DNA of 44,116 nt from Terriglobales bacterium. Lineage in GTDB: Bacteria; Acidobacteriota; Terriglobia; Bryobacterales; Bryobacteraceae. Below the pieces are notes generated by a model. The model had not been told where the DNA came from. It saw only the letters and a program-made list of their open reading frames with translations, and searched no databases. Positions 1 to 8,852 of this stretch are shown here, one piece after another (within the stretch, counting starts at the first letter, position 1; each line of letters starts with the position of its first letter). Location of the stretch: NCBI GenBank assembly GCA_021372245.1, contig JAJFUV010000356.1, positions 1 to 44,116 on the forward strand. Direction: 5' to 3'. Position numbers and translations under genes: made by a program.

Positions 1-203
1 GCCGGCGGCTTGATTCTGGTGAAGGAACTGACGAACATTTGGGCTTCGGCGCCCTCCGGGCAACGGACCTTCCCGAAAGCGAGCTGGAGAATACCAGTAC
101 TCACAAATTCGTTCCGGAGGCTGCAAGAGAGGCAAACTGGACTATACTTTTGCTAGCCAGCAGTCCATAACGGAAATCCCGGCTTAAGAGCAAGAGAACT
201 GCG

Positions 204-1688
204 ATGCTACCCTGCCGATCTTACCTTCTCGGATTTGCCTGCCTGGGTTTGGTGCAACTGGCGTACGCCCAGCCCAACCCGATTCCCATCCCGCAACCCC
301 CGACGATACCCCCGGGCCATGCCTCGCCAGCATACATCGGTGCGCCGGCGACGCCGAACCCCGTCATCGGCGTGGCTGCCATTCCCCAGAACCCGTTCCT
401 CGCGGCGAACGGGAGAAGCAACATTCATGGCGACACATACATGAGCGATCTGTATTTCACCGGCGGTCCGCTGGGGAAATCACCGGCCGTCCTCTCTACC
501 GTGCTCGGCGGAGATGCAGTGGGCATCGGCTTCGACCAGAAAGGCCGCATCATCACTGCGGCACTCGGTCAGACGGTGCGATTGTTTCTGATCCATCCAG
601 TAACACTGGAGACACTGGCAACCCGTTCCCTCGGGAGCCGGTCGGCAGAAGGCGGCGGCTATTTTTACCTCGATAGCAACGACCATCTCGTCATCGGCGG
701 GCCCGGAGGATTCTCGGTACTCAAGGTAACGGATAATCCTCCGGCCCCTCCAGTTTTTACACTTCTGAAGGAGTATGATCTGAGCACCGCGATTGCGGCC
801 GGTGATGCCGTCGAAGCCCTCTTGCCAGACTTCAGCGGCCGGATTTGGTTTACAACCGTCGGGGGGACTGTCGGCACGGTTGATCCAACCGCCAGAACAA
901 TTGCCACGTTAAGCCTCACTGGCGAGCAGATCAGGAATAGTACGGCGACCGATGAGACTGGTGGCGTTTTCGTCGCTTCCGATCACGCGCTGTACCGGTT
1001 CGACGCGGACGCACAAGGTAAGCCCACGATCACTTGGCGTGAAGTTTATGATCGCGGCTACCGGGTCAAGGCGGGCCAATACAGCCGAGGCTCAGGAACT
1101 ACGCCGACGCTGATGGGAACGCAGTACGTGACCATCACCGATAACGCCGATCCGCAGACGCACGTGAACGTGTACCGGCCGGCGGCGACAGTGGAAGGCA
1201 ACCGGCTGCTCTGCTCCGTCCCTGTCTTCCAGCCCGGCCAGAGCGCCACGGAGAATTCGCTCATTGCGACCGAGCACTCCATCATCGTGGAGAACAACGC
1301 GGGGTGGCGGGCCGACGCTGTGCACGGCAAGATCCTGGGCACGCCCTTTCCTGGCATTACGCGGATTGACGTGGATGATTCCGGATGCCGGACGGTGTGG
1401 ACGAACGATTCGGTGCGTATCCCTTCGGCCGTGTCAAAGCTGTCCGTCCAAAACGGGCTGATCTGCACCTACACTTATGAAAAGGGGCCGAACGGCGGTG
1501 CGAACGGCACCGACGGCTACTACTTCACTGCCATCGATTTTCACACGGGCCAGACTGTGTTCCAGCGCTTGATCGGACAGGGAACTTACTTCGATAACTA
1601 CTACAGCGCGATCCATCTTGGCCCTGACGGGAGAACTGCGTATGTCGGAGTTTTAGCCGGACTCGTTGCAATCCGCGACACCCAATGA
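204..1688 (+). CDS. Secreted beta-propeller-like protein of unknown function
   Basis: 494 residues. The N-terminus is a Sec-type signal peptide with a hydrophobic core at about residues 5-20 and likely cleavage after AYA (residue 22). A proline-rich stretch follows (about residues 24-62). The rest is beta-rich with recurring Gly/Asp turns such as DQKGRIITA and LDSNDHLVIGG, typical of NHL/PQQ-type propeller blades, but no catalytic motif was found. A weak purine-rich ribosome site (AAGAGAA) lies 5 to 6 bases before the ATG. The next gene, a small membrane protein, follows after 58 bases. The propeller fold is inferred from repeat texture only; an enzyme or a surface-binding protein are both possible. 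Confidence 0.8.
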   Translation: MLPCRSYLLGFACLGLVQLAYAQPNPIPIPQPPTIPPGHASPAYIGAPATPNPVIGVAAIPQNPFLAANGRSNIHGDTYMSDLYFTGGPLGKSPAVLSTVLGGDAVGIGFDQKGRIITAALGQTVRLFLIHPVTLETLATRSLGSRSAEGGGYFYLDSNDHLVIGGPGGFSVLKVTDNPPAPPVFTLLKEYDLSTAIAAGDAVEALLPDFSGRIWFTTVGGTVGTVDPTARTIATLSLTGEQIRNSTATDETGGVFVASDHALYRFDADAQGKPTITWREVYDRGYRVKAGQYSRGSGTTPTLMGTQYVTITDNADPQTHVNVYRPAATVEGNRLLCSVPVFQPGQSATENSLIATEHSIIVENNAGWRADAVHGKILGTPFPGITRIDVDDSGCRTVWTNDSVRIPSAVSKLSVQNGLICTYTYEKGPNGGANGTDGYYFTAIDFHTGQTVFQRLIGQGTYFDNYYSAIHLGPDGRTAYVGVLAGLVAIRDTQ

Positions 1689-1746
1689 CCCAGCGCGGCG
1701 ATTGCTTTCCTGAAGAGGCGGGAGTACAAGAGTTGAGGAGGCAGGC

Positions 1747-1953
1747 ATGAACCAGCGTGCATTCTCGCTAACGGCCGGGATCATCTTTCTCCTGATTGCC
1801 CTTGGACACCTTCTCCGACTACTCTTGGGCGTGCCGTTCGTCGTTCAGGGAATTTCAATTCCCATGTGGGTAAGTGTGCTCGCGGCGATCATTGCTGGCT
1901 ACCTGGCTTACGCAGGTTTACGGCTGGCGAGCAAACCGGGCGTTAAGCTCTGA
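1747..1953 (+). CDS. Small two-helix membrane protein
   Basis: 68 residues with two clear hydrophobic helices (about residues 7-29 and 40-62) joined by a short loop, and a basic C-terminus. A strong ribosome binding site, GAGGAGG, ends 5 bases before the ATG, which supports a real small gene despite its length. No enzymatic motif is visible. It lies between the secreted propeller-like gene and the heparinase-like gene, all on the same strand, so co-transcription with the upstream gene is possible. The function is not recognised. Confidence 0.7.
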   Translation: MNQRAFSLTAGIIFLLIALGHLLRLLLGVPFVVQGISIPMWVSVLAAIIAGYLAYAGLRLASKPGVKL

Positions 1954-1967
1954 ATACTGGGCGGTGA

Positions 1968-1973
1968 TAGAAT
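1968..1973 (+). promoter_or_regulatory. Putative extended -10 box (TGA-TAGAAT)
   Basis: TAGAAT preceded by TGA lies 47 bases before the TTG start at 2021. No convincing -35 element stands 16 to 18 bases upstream. Similar GGTG-TANAAT boxes precede the genes at 8853 and 17702. Confidence 0.3.
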
Positions 1974-2020
1974 GGGCGCCTCGCGGCCGGTTGGCCGGCA
2001 CGTGGCCAAAGGAGTCCATT

Positions 2021-4030
2021 TTGAATCGCCGCACTTTGCTGTTCTGCACTGCCGGTGTGCTCGCGAAAGCACAGGACCGGCGGGCCGTCATTCTCGAACG
2101 CGCACGTATTCTGAGCGTCTTTCCCGGTCAACAGATCGCGGAAGCCACGCCGGAGTTGCTGGATCGTGCGGCAAAGATCGCGCGCGGAACTGTGTTCTTT
2201 TACAGCCGTACACCGGTCGAGGTCGGGCTGAGGGATATCGACTGGACAGGTGCGCACATTCGGCACCAGGAATGGCCGGCCCAACTGAACCGGTTCTACT
2301 ACCTGGGTCCCCTGGCTTCGGCGTATCGGGCTACCCACGATGAAAGCTTTGCGCGAGCCGCACGCGCCTACATTGAAGATTGGATGCGCGGCGATCCCTA
2401 TGCACATTCGACTACACTCCGGGCAGGCGATAACACACTGACCATGAGTATCCGCCTGGGCACTAGCTGCCATGCGGGTTGGGCAGGTGTCCTTCCGGTG
2501 TTTCTGGAAAGCCCCTCGTTCGACGACGCATTCCTGAATAAGGTGTTCACATCCATCTCCGCTCAGGCCGATTTCCTCTCCCGCCACCTCACCGCCTTCG
2601 GCAACTGGCGAATCTCCCAACTGGACGCGCTGGTGTTCACGGCCGTTCGTTTTCCGTTCCTCGAAAATGCACCTCGGTTGCGCGAAGCAGGGATTGCCGG
2701 AATGCGAGCCGCGTTGGCCACGCAGTTGCTACCGGACGGCGTGCACATCGAACGCGCTCCCGGCTACGCTTCGTGGATGACAAGCGTGGCGGCCAACTAT
2801 TACCTGCTGCCGAAACTCTTTCCCGATGCCGACGCGCGAGTGGATGCGGCCCGGCTGCTAGGAGCGCTGGATTACGGAGCGCAATGCGAGCTGTCCGGCT
2901 TGAACGACTCTACAGCCCCGCACACGGATCCGAAGGAACTGGAAGGTTTCCGGAGACGCGCGGAGGCAATCTCCCGGCTGAATCTTGAGGCGCCCAAGGA
3001 GCCGCCTCTGGCGCAGGTCTTTCCGAACGCCGGTCAGGTTTTCCTGCGCTCGGCCTGGAAACCCGGAGCCGACTACATCGCCTTCGATGCCAGCAGTTGG
3101 GGCCGCGGTCACAGCCATCTGAGCCGGCTCTCGTTCGCCTTCCGTTCCGGCGGGCGAATGCTTGTCGCCGACCCCGGCATCCTCAACTATGAAATGAGCG
3201 ATCCGTTGGCCCCGTATGGGAAGTCCACTCCCGCGCACAGCACGCTTAATATCGGCGGGCTCAACCAGTCTGGTGCCGACGCCCAGTTGCTCCGGACGCA
3301 GTTCAGCCCGGATCTCGACCTGATCCACACGCGCTACCAGGGCGGCTACTGGCAGGGACGGTACACCTGGAGCTTCGGCAAGGGTCGAGGCGCCGGAACT
3401 TACGGGAGCCATGAGCGGATTCTGCTCTGGATCAAGGGCGAGTACATCCTGGTACTGGACTCCATGGACGCGGACCCCGGCGCCGACATCCGAAACTGCT
3501 GGCAACTCGGGCCGGTCGAACGCTGGTCACACGACCCGGCAGCGCTCGCCTGGTGGTCGGAGAACCGCGACACGAACCTGCTGCTGCAGCTTGTAGCCGC
3601 TCCATCCGGCGCCGCCATGCAGATCTTCGAGGGCAGCAAAGAGCCGCCGCGCGGCTGGGTCGGGTTTCACGGCAACGACGCTGTTCCCGCTCCACTGGTG
3701 GAGTTCCGGTACGCGGGCGCAGGAAGGCCGGTGACCTCGGTGGCCCTCCTGGCGTCTTACACAGGCACGAACAAGCCAAGCTTCCGGACCACGGCCCGGC
3801 TTGAGGCTGCGGCGATCCGGCGTCTGGACATCGGACTGCCGAACGGATCCACGGACCATTTCGCATGGTCGGACGGACTCGTTCTGCCCATCGACGACGG
3901 CGAGCCGTTCACTACCGACGGTACGCTGGCCTGGGTACGGACCGATGCCGCCGGAAAGCCCGCGAAGTGGTTCACTCTTGGTGGGCGCTACCTCACGTAC
4001 GAAGGGCAGGCGCTTAACGCCCGCCGCTGA
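2021..4030 (+). CDS. Heparinase II/III-like polysaccharide lyase
   Basis: 669 residues from a TTG start, chosen because AAAGGAG (2008-2014) sits 6 bases upstream and the product then begins with the short hydrophobic leader MNRRTLLFCTAGVLAKAQD. The N-terminal ~330 residues resemble the alpha/alpha-toroid of alginate and heparinase-type lyases, with DGVHIERAPGYASWM at the site where the family usually has E-x-SP-x-YH; the Tyr is kept and the following His is Ala. The C-terminal part carries the heparinase II/III beta-sandwich signature: GRGHSHLSRLSFAF, then a DPG motif, then STPAHSTLNI. The family cleaves uronic-acid polysaccharides by beta-elimination in the periplasm or outside the cell. The substrate cannot be told. 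Its 3' end overlaps the convergent GH2 gene by 17 bases. Confidence 0.85.
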   Translation: MNRRTLLFCTAGVLAKAQDRRAVILERARILSVFPGQQIAEATPELLDRAAKIARGTVFFYSRTPVEVGLRDIDWTGAHIRHQEWPAQLNRFYYLGPLASAYRATHDESFARAARAYIEDWMRGDPYAHSTTLRAGDNTLTMSIRLGTSCHAGWAGVLPVFLESPSFDDAFLNKVFTSISAQADFLSRHLTAFGNWRISQLDALVFTAVRFPFLENAPRLREAGIAGMRAALATQLLPDGVHIERAPGYASWMTSVAANYYLLPKLFPDADARVDAARLLGALDYGAQCELSGLNDSTAPHTDPKELEGFRRRAEAISRLNLEAPKEPPLAQVFPNAGQVFLRSAWKPGADYIAFDASSWGRGHSHLSRLSFAFRSGGRMLVADPGILNYEMSDPLAPYGKSTPAHSTLNIGGLNQSGADAQLLRTQFSPDLDLIHTRYQGGYWQGRYTWSFGKGRGAGTYGSHERILLWIKGEYILVLDSMDADPGADIRNCWQLGPVERWSHDPAALAWWSENRDTNLLLQLVAAPSGAAMQIFEGSKEPPRGWVGFHGNDAVPAPLVEFRYAGAGRPVTSVALLASYTGTNKPSFRTTARLEAAAIRRLDIGLPNGSTDHFAWSDGLVLPIDDGEPFTTDGTLAWVRTDAAGKPAKWFTLGGRYLTYEGQALNARR

Positions 4031-7000
4031 GGATGCGTTCGAAAAACATTCGCGCGACAGGCTCGGTTCCGATGCGCCCTGTTGTCTTCAGTTCGCTGAA
4101 GATCAGTCTGCCGCGGCCGGTCTTCATCTCGGCCACTACGTTCATTGTGCGGTGGATCGGGTAGGGGTCGCCGGGCCGTGCATTCTCGCCGGTGATCAAT
4201 ACGGGCGCCAGCCCTTCACCGTCCACGTAGCCCTGTGCGACATATTCGATGTAATCCTTCTCGGAGTCGTACCAGTAGGCGAAATCGAACGGCGCGAATC
4301 CTGCCACCAGCGCATGCCCGGTCTTGCGGGAAACAAATTCCTTTCCGCCCATCCTGCGCACCTTGACCGCGCGGTCTCCCAGTCTCCATTCGCCGTTCTG
4401 TGATTGCTCCAGGAAGACCACGATCGCGCCGTTCGCTGCCGCGCGCAGCACGCTATCCCTTGCGACGTCAAAGGCGTCGAAGCTATCGACGAACACCGCC
4501 GCGCCTCCTCCGCCGAACAGTCGCGGCTTAGCTCCGAGCGACTCGGCCAGCTTCCACGCGCGGCTGCCCTGGCGGCCCACGATGGCCACCTCCCGCACCG
4601 TGTTCCTGGCCGCCGGAAACACTTCGATTTCAGTTTCCGTGTCGTGGATCAAGCGGTCGCCGGGCGCCAGCAGTCCCAAACGCACCGTATATCGCGTGCG
4701 CTCCGCAACGGCCGGCGCGGTCCACCGGAAGTGTCCTTGGAACTTTGCGCCGCAACTCGGGATCCGCGCCTCGGCGGACTGCGCGAACACACGCTTGCCG
4801 TCCCGCAAGACCTCGTACAGCAGCCGTCCGCGCTCAAATTCGGCGCGCCTGTCGTTCGCCACCCAGAACTCCAGCCGCAGATCTTCGCCTGCGTAGTAGT
4901 GCCGCCGGTCGGTCCGAATGTCCACCATCAGCGGCGTGAGCGCTTCCTTGAATTCGAAATACGCGGGCTTGGGACGCCGGTCTACGTCCACCAGAGTCTT
5001 CATCCAACCGGCCGGCCAAGCGTCGATCAGCAGGTGTACGGCCGTCGACACAATCCGGTCCGACTGCCGCCGGAACGCGCGCGTCATCTCGCGAACGCCC
5101 CAGGCCTGGTGCCGCTGGCTGGCCGCGATCCATGCGCCCATGGTCTCCTCGGCGTCGAACCAGGCGTGGTGCATCGTGTAGGTCTGCGCGAACGGAATTC
5201 TGCCGGGGTGCCATGGGGCGTCGGGCGTGGGCGGCAACCAATCCTTGGGATAGTGCCGCAGCATGGTCTCGGCGTCTTCCAAACCCTCGATGCCGTATTC
5301 GCCGCTCCCCATCTTCCAGCCGGGCTTCGCGTCCACCCAGTAGCCGCGGATGAACTTGCCGATGGGCACGGCGTGTGAGCCGTACCAGCCGGAGTAGATG
5401 TGGTTATCCGGAAGGCCCGGCGCGGGAGGATCGTAGTCACCGTCCACGGGCTTGATAACGCGGTCCGGGTTGTAAACTTTCACGAGAGCGGAGGCAGCGT
5501 CGAAGAAACGCTCCATCTCTTCGCGGGAAAGGTGGCGGTGCTCCTTGCCGCGCGGCGCGAACGGCTCGTTGATGTAGCTGATCATGATGTTCGCAGGGTG
5601 TCCGCGTACCAACCGCTCCATCTCGCCGGCCTGCTTCACGGCCTCTTCGAACACAGTCCTGCGCAGGTACCCAAACAGCGGCAGGTCCGTCTGCGCCATC
5701 ATGCCCAACTGGTCGAACACCTCGTACACTTCCGGCTGCACGGGCGATTGCGTCAAGCGGAAGTAGTTCATGTTGGCGAGCTTGGCGATGAGCACATCCT
5801 CGATCAACTGCTCGCGATCGCCCTTCATGGCCGCCACCATCAAGTGCCCCATGGTGTTCGCTCCGCGCAGGATCACCGGCTCGTTGTTCAGGTAGAGCGT
5901 ACCCTTCACCTCGGACGTCTCATCCATGGTGAACTTGCGCATGCCGAAATGCGTCTGGGCGTTGTGGGCGGGGCCGCCGTCTTTCGGCTTCACCTCCACG
6001 CGCGCAGTGTAAAGATATGGGCTATCCGGACGCCACACACGCGGGTCGGCCATGCGGATGCGCGCCTTTTTCTCCGAAAGGCCCGGGCCGGCAGCGATCG
6101 CGCCGATCTTCAGGTGCTCCACTGCGGGCCCAGTGAAATTCTTCGGATACAGCGACACTTCCAGTTCGACTTCCCTGTCTCGCTTCTCGGCCTGGTAGAC
6201 TTCCACGCGGATCTCGATCTCGCTGCGGTCCATGTCCGGCCGCACGAACACATCCGTGATGTGCAGCTTCGGACGCCCTTCCAGGTACACTTTCTGCCAG
6301 ATGCCTGCGCCGGGCGCGCATTCGTGCCAGCCAATCTCCGGGTCGTCCCAGCCGGGCCCCACGGCCGCGTAGATCTTGTCGCCGTCCACGGCAGGGCCTT
6401 TCCAGGATTCCAGGCCCATCATGATGCTTTCGTTTTCGACGCGCACAACCAGGACGTTGTCGCCGTCTTTGCGCAGCGCATCCGTGATATCGACTTCGAA
6501 GGGAGCGAAGTAGCCCGTGTGCGCACCCACCACACGGCCGTTCAGATACACCTGGCAGCGGTAATCCACCGCGCCAAAGCGCAGGACGGCCAGTTTTTTC
6601 GCCGCAACGTTGTCCGGCACACGGAAGACCTTGCGGTAATACCCGGTCCACCAACCGACTGGGCCGCGATAGTCCGGAATGCGGACTTTGCTCCAGACGC
6701 CGTCGCCGCGAAACACGCGAGCGATATCCGTGCGGTCCGCGACTTCTTCCATGCGGAAATCGAAGGTGTCGAATTCCACGCGCGCGCGAGTGGGCGCGGC
6801 CGGAGGAGTACGGTCCTCGATGTATGGAGCGTACTGCCGCCGCAGCTCGGTAAGGGCCGCGCGAAACTCCTCGCGAGTCCGCATCACATGGCGCCGGGGG
6901 AAGTTCACGTTCGGATCGCTGCGGCGCGATTCCACCTCGATGTCCGGCACCGGAACGGGAGGCTTGGGTTCCAGGACACCGCGCCGCGACGCCGGGGGAG

Positions 7001-7100
7001 GCTCGAACGCGATCGCCGCCACTACATCCCGCCGCTGCTGGCCTGACAAGCCGCCCACACCAAGACAACAGAGCGAGAGAAACCCTATCCACCGTCTCAT
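4014..7100 (-). CDS. Glycoside hydrolase family 2 enzyme, secreted
   Basis: 1028 residues from the ATG at 7100, which opens directly into a signal peptide (MRRWIGFLSLCCLGVGGLSG). An in-frame TTG at 7118 is an alternative. Domain order fits GH2: sugar-binding jelly roll (about 95-285), immunoglobulin-like sandwich (about 285-395), TIM barrel (about 395-700) and C-terminal beta domains. The general acid/base is likely Glu512 in SYINEP; the nucleophile is likely Glu601 in GSGEYGIEG, the same context as in beta-glucuronidases and beta-galactosidases. It starts 25 bases after the esterase gene on the same strand, so the two form an operon that could first deacetylate and then hydrolyse an external glycan. 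Linkage specificity cannot be read from the sequence. Confidence 0.9.
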   Translation of the reverse strand: MRRWIGFLSLCCLGVGGLSGQQRRDVVAAIAFEPPPASRRGVLEPKPPVPVPDIEVESRRSDPNVNFPRRHVMRTREEFRAALTELRRQYAPYIEDRTPPAAPTRARVEFDTFDFRMEEVADRTDIARVFRGDGVWSKVRIPDYRGPVGWWTGYYRKVFRVPDNVAAKKLAVLRFGAVDYRCQVYLNGRVVGAHTGYFAPFEVDITDALRKDGDNVLVVRVENESIMMGLESWKGPAVDGDKIYAAVGPGWDDPEIGWHECAPGAGIWQKVYLEGRPKLHITDVFVRPDMDRSEIEIRVEVYQAEKRDREVELEVSLYPKNFTGPAVEHLKIGAIAAGPGLSEKKARIRMADPRVWRPDSPYLYTARVEVKPKDGGPAHNAQTHFGMRKFTMDETSEVKGTLYLNNEPVILRGANTMGHLMVAAMKGDREQLIEDVLIAKLANMNYFRLTQSPVQPEVYEVFDQLGMMAQTDLPLFGYLRRTVFEEAVKQAGEMERLVRGHPANIMISYINEPFAPRGKEHRHLSREEMERFFDAASALVKVYNPDRVIKPVDGDYDPPAPGLPDNHIYSGWYGSHAVPIGKFIRGYWVDAKPGWKMGSGEYGIEGLEDAETMLRHYPKDWLPPTPDAPWHPGRIPFAQTYTMHHAWFDAEETMGAWIAASQRHQAWGVREMTRAFRRQSDRIVSTAVHLLIDAWPAGWMKTLVDVDRRPKPAYFEFKEALTPLMVDIRTDRRHYYAGEDLRLEFWVANDRRAEFERGRLLYEVLRDGKRVFAQSAEARIPSCGAKFQGHFRWTAPAVAERTRYTVRLGLLAPGDRLIHDTETEIEVFPAARNTVREVAIVGRQGSRAWKLAESLGAKPRLFGGGGAAVFVDSFDAFDVARDSVLRAAANGAIVVFLEQSQNGEWRLGDRAVKVRRMGGKEFVSRKTGHALVAGFAPFDFAYWYDSEKDYIEYVAQGYVDGEGLAPVLITGENARPGDPYPIHRTMNVVAEMKTGRGRLIFSELKTTGRIGTEPVARMFFERILSGGR

Positions 7101-7125
7101 GGCAAGACGCGAAACCAAGACCGGC

Positions 7126-8658
7126 TTATCGATACACGAGCGGATCGGTCCAGCGATTCGTGCGGAATGGAGAAGCCGGCAGGCCTTCGCCGTTGTACAG
7201 GTTGCACTCCGGGCTGTCGGCCCATCCGTAGCGCACCGAGACTGGATTGGCGACCGCGGGGCTGCTCACAACGATCGTGTCCTTCTCGATCTTCGCTTGC
7301 GCCGGTACGAACTTCCCGTCCGCGCCCGCGATCTCGAAGCTCTTTAATTCCCCGCCCTTCGCCACCAGCCCACCGTCGGCGTAGTCGAACCACACGCGCA
7401 GCGCGCCGTTCTCACGGCTAAGCTGCCTGTACATTGGCCCCGAGTAGACCATCTTCTGCTGCTTGTAGGCGATGGCCTGCGCGGCCAGGCCGAGGCGCCT
7501 GCCGACTTCCTGCTTGTTCGTGGGATGGATGTCGTTCGGATTGCCAATGTCGATGGTGACCGCCATGCCGGTATTCCGCAGCTCGAGCGCCATGGTCTGC
7601 GCCTCGCGCAATTCCGGCCACTGCCCTTGCGGGGCCTTCGCGAAGTTGGCCAGTTGGACGAACAGGAACGGGAAATCCCCAACGCCCCAAGCCCGCCGCC
7701 AGTCTTCGATCATCGTGCGGAATAGGCGCCGGTACATGTAGGACCGCCGGATCACTGCTTCGTTTTCGCCCTGATACCAGATGACGCCACGAATGGCGTA
7801 GGGTGTCAGCGGGGCGATCATCGCGTTGTACAGGCTCGATGGGTTCCAGGGATGCCCCGGACCCACCGGCTGTCCCGGACGGTTGGGCGCCTTCGTACCT
7901 TCGGCGCGAGCCTTGGCGGAGGCTGCTTCCCAATCCTTGAGCTGCTTCTGGTAGCGCGCATATGCCGCCGGATAGTCGTCAATGGACTTGGCGTAGTCCG
8001 CCATCGCTGGAGCCAACGCGGGGTCGGACGCCAGCGTGAGGCGGCTGGTCCACGACACGGCAGGCGTGCCTCCCCACGCGCTCTGGATGATGCCTATCGG
8101 CGCGCCGACCTTCTCACGCAGGTACCGGGCGAAATAGTACCCGACCCCGGAGAATTCCTTCACCGTCTCCGGCGTGCACCAGGTCCACTCGCCTTCCACG
8201 TCCTCCAGCGGGTACTCCGAGGTTGCGGTCTTCACCTTGAACAGGCGGATCTGGGCGAAGTCTGCCATCTGCATCTCTTTTTCCGCGTTGTCGGTCCTAC
8301 TTACAGGCCAGGCCATGTTCGATTGGCCCGACCCGACCCACACTTCGCCGGCTAGCACGTCTTCGATGGTCAGCTTGTTGGTCCCCTTGATGGTCAGGGC
8401 GTGTGGTCCCACGGCGTTGATGGGAGCGAGGTACGCTTCCCAGCGCCCCGTAGGATCGGCCTGCGTTTTGACGCTCTGGCCGGCCATGCTCACCGTGACC
8501 GCCTCGCCGCCGGACGCCGTGCCCCAGATCCGTACCGGCACGCCGCGCTGTACCAGCATGTGATTGGAGATGATCTTGGGAACTCGCACCTCGGCCTGAA
8601 GCAGGGTGGCCGCCGCCGACAAAAGAAGTACCTGAACAAATGCGCCGATTCTAGTCAT
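7126..8658 (-). CDS. Sialate O-acetylesterase-like carbohydrate esterase, secreted
   Basis: 510 residues. The start at 8658 is preferred over upstream in-frame codons because GAGGA lies 5 bases before it and the product opens with a signal peptide ending near LLQA|EV (residue 22). The SGNH/SASA signature is clear: GSGQSNMAWPV places the nucleophile Ser113 in GQSN, and DIHPTNKQEVGRR later carries the Asp-x-x-His-type motif. An immunoglobulin-like domain (about 24-95) precedes the esterase fold, as in bacterial family members. The enzyme removes O-acetyl groups from sugars such as sialic acid or plant-type acetylated glycans. It is first in an operon with the GH2 gene. The real substrate is uncertain, because many family members act on acetylated xylan or pectin. 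Confidence 0.9.
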   Translation of the reverse strand: MTRIGAFVQVLLLSAAATLLQAEVRVPKIISNHMLVQRGVPVRIWGTASGGEAVTVSMAGQSVKTQADPTGRWEAYLAPINAVGPHALTIKGTNKLTIEDVLAGEVWVGSGQSNMAWPVSRTDNAEKEMQMADFAQIRLFKVKTATSEYPLEDVEGEWTWCTPETVKEFSGVGYYFARYLREKVGAPIGIIQSAWGGTPAVSWTSRLTLASDPALAPAMADYAKSIDDYPAAYARYQKQLKDWEAASAKARAEGTKAPNRPGQPVGPGHPWNPSSLYNAMIAPLTPYAIRGVIWYQGENEAVIRRSYMYRRLFRTMIEDWRRAWGVGDFPFLFVQLANFAKAPQGQWPELREAQTMALELRNTGMAVTIDIGNPNDIHPTNKQEVGRRLGLAAQAIAYKQQKMVYSGPMYRQLSRENGALRVWFDYADGGLVAKGGELKSFEIAGADGKFVPAQAKIEKDTIVVSSPAVANPVSVRYGWADSPECNLYNGEGLPASPFRTNRWTDPLVYR

Positions 8659-8769
8659 TGCAATCCTCAATTTGAAAGGTCCTTCGTGGATGATACAACA
8701 CCATGGCACGCAAAAGGTCGCGTCTGGGAAGCGGACAAGAATAGAGGCTTCAGCGCAACACGCGCGGTG

Positions 8770-8775
8770 TACAAT
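8770..8775 (+). promoter_or_regulatory. Putative -10 box TACAAT
   Basis: TACAAT preceded by GGTG, 77 bases before the ATG of the large secreted protein at 8853, in the 194-base divergent spacer. No good -35 element is visible at the expected distance. Confidence 0.3.
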
Positions 8776-8852
8776 CAATCGAGTCCTGGATTCGAAAACG
8801 GGGAATTCGGCTCGAAACGCTCTACGAAGGGCCTCGCCCAAGGAGGATGGCC

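Noticed and set aside
1..203. 3' end of a gene entering the window from the left
   Set aside because: Two frames are open for the first 150 to 170 bases but neither gives a recognisable protein end, so no call is made. A TATACT at 143-148 has no -35 partner.
5400..7046. Open frame of about 550 codons on the plus strand across the GH2 gene
   Set aside because: It is antisense to a gene with signal peptide, complete GH2 domains and catalytic residues; the translated product has no recognisable motif. GC-rich DNA produces such open frames.
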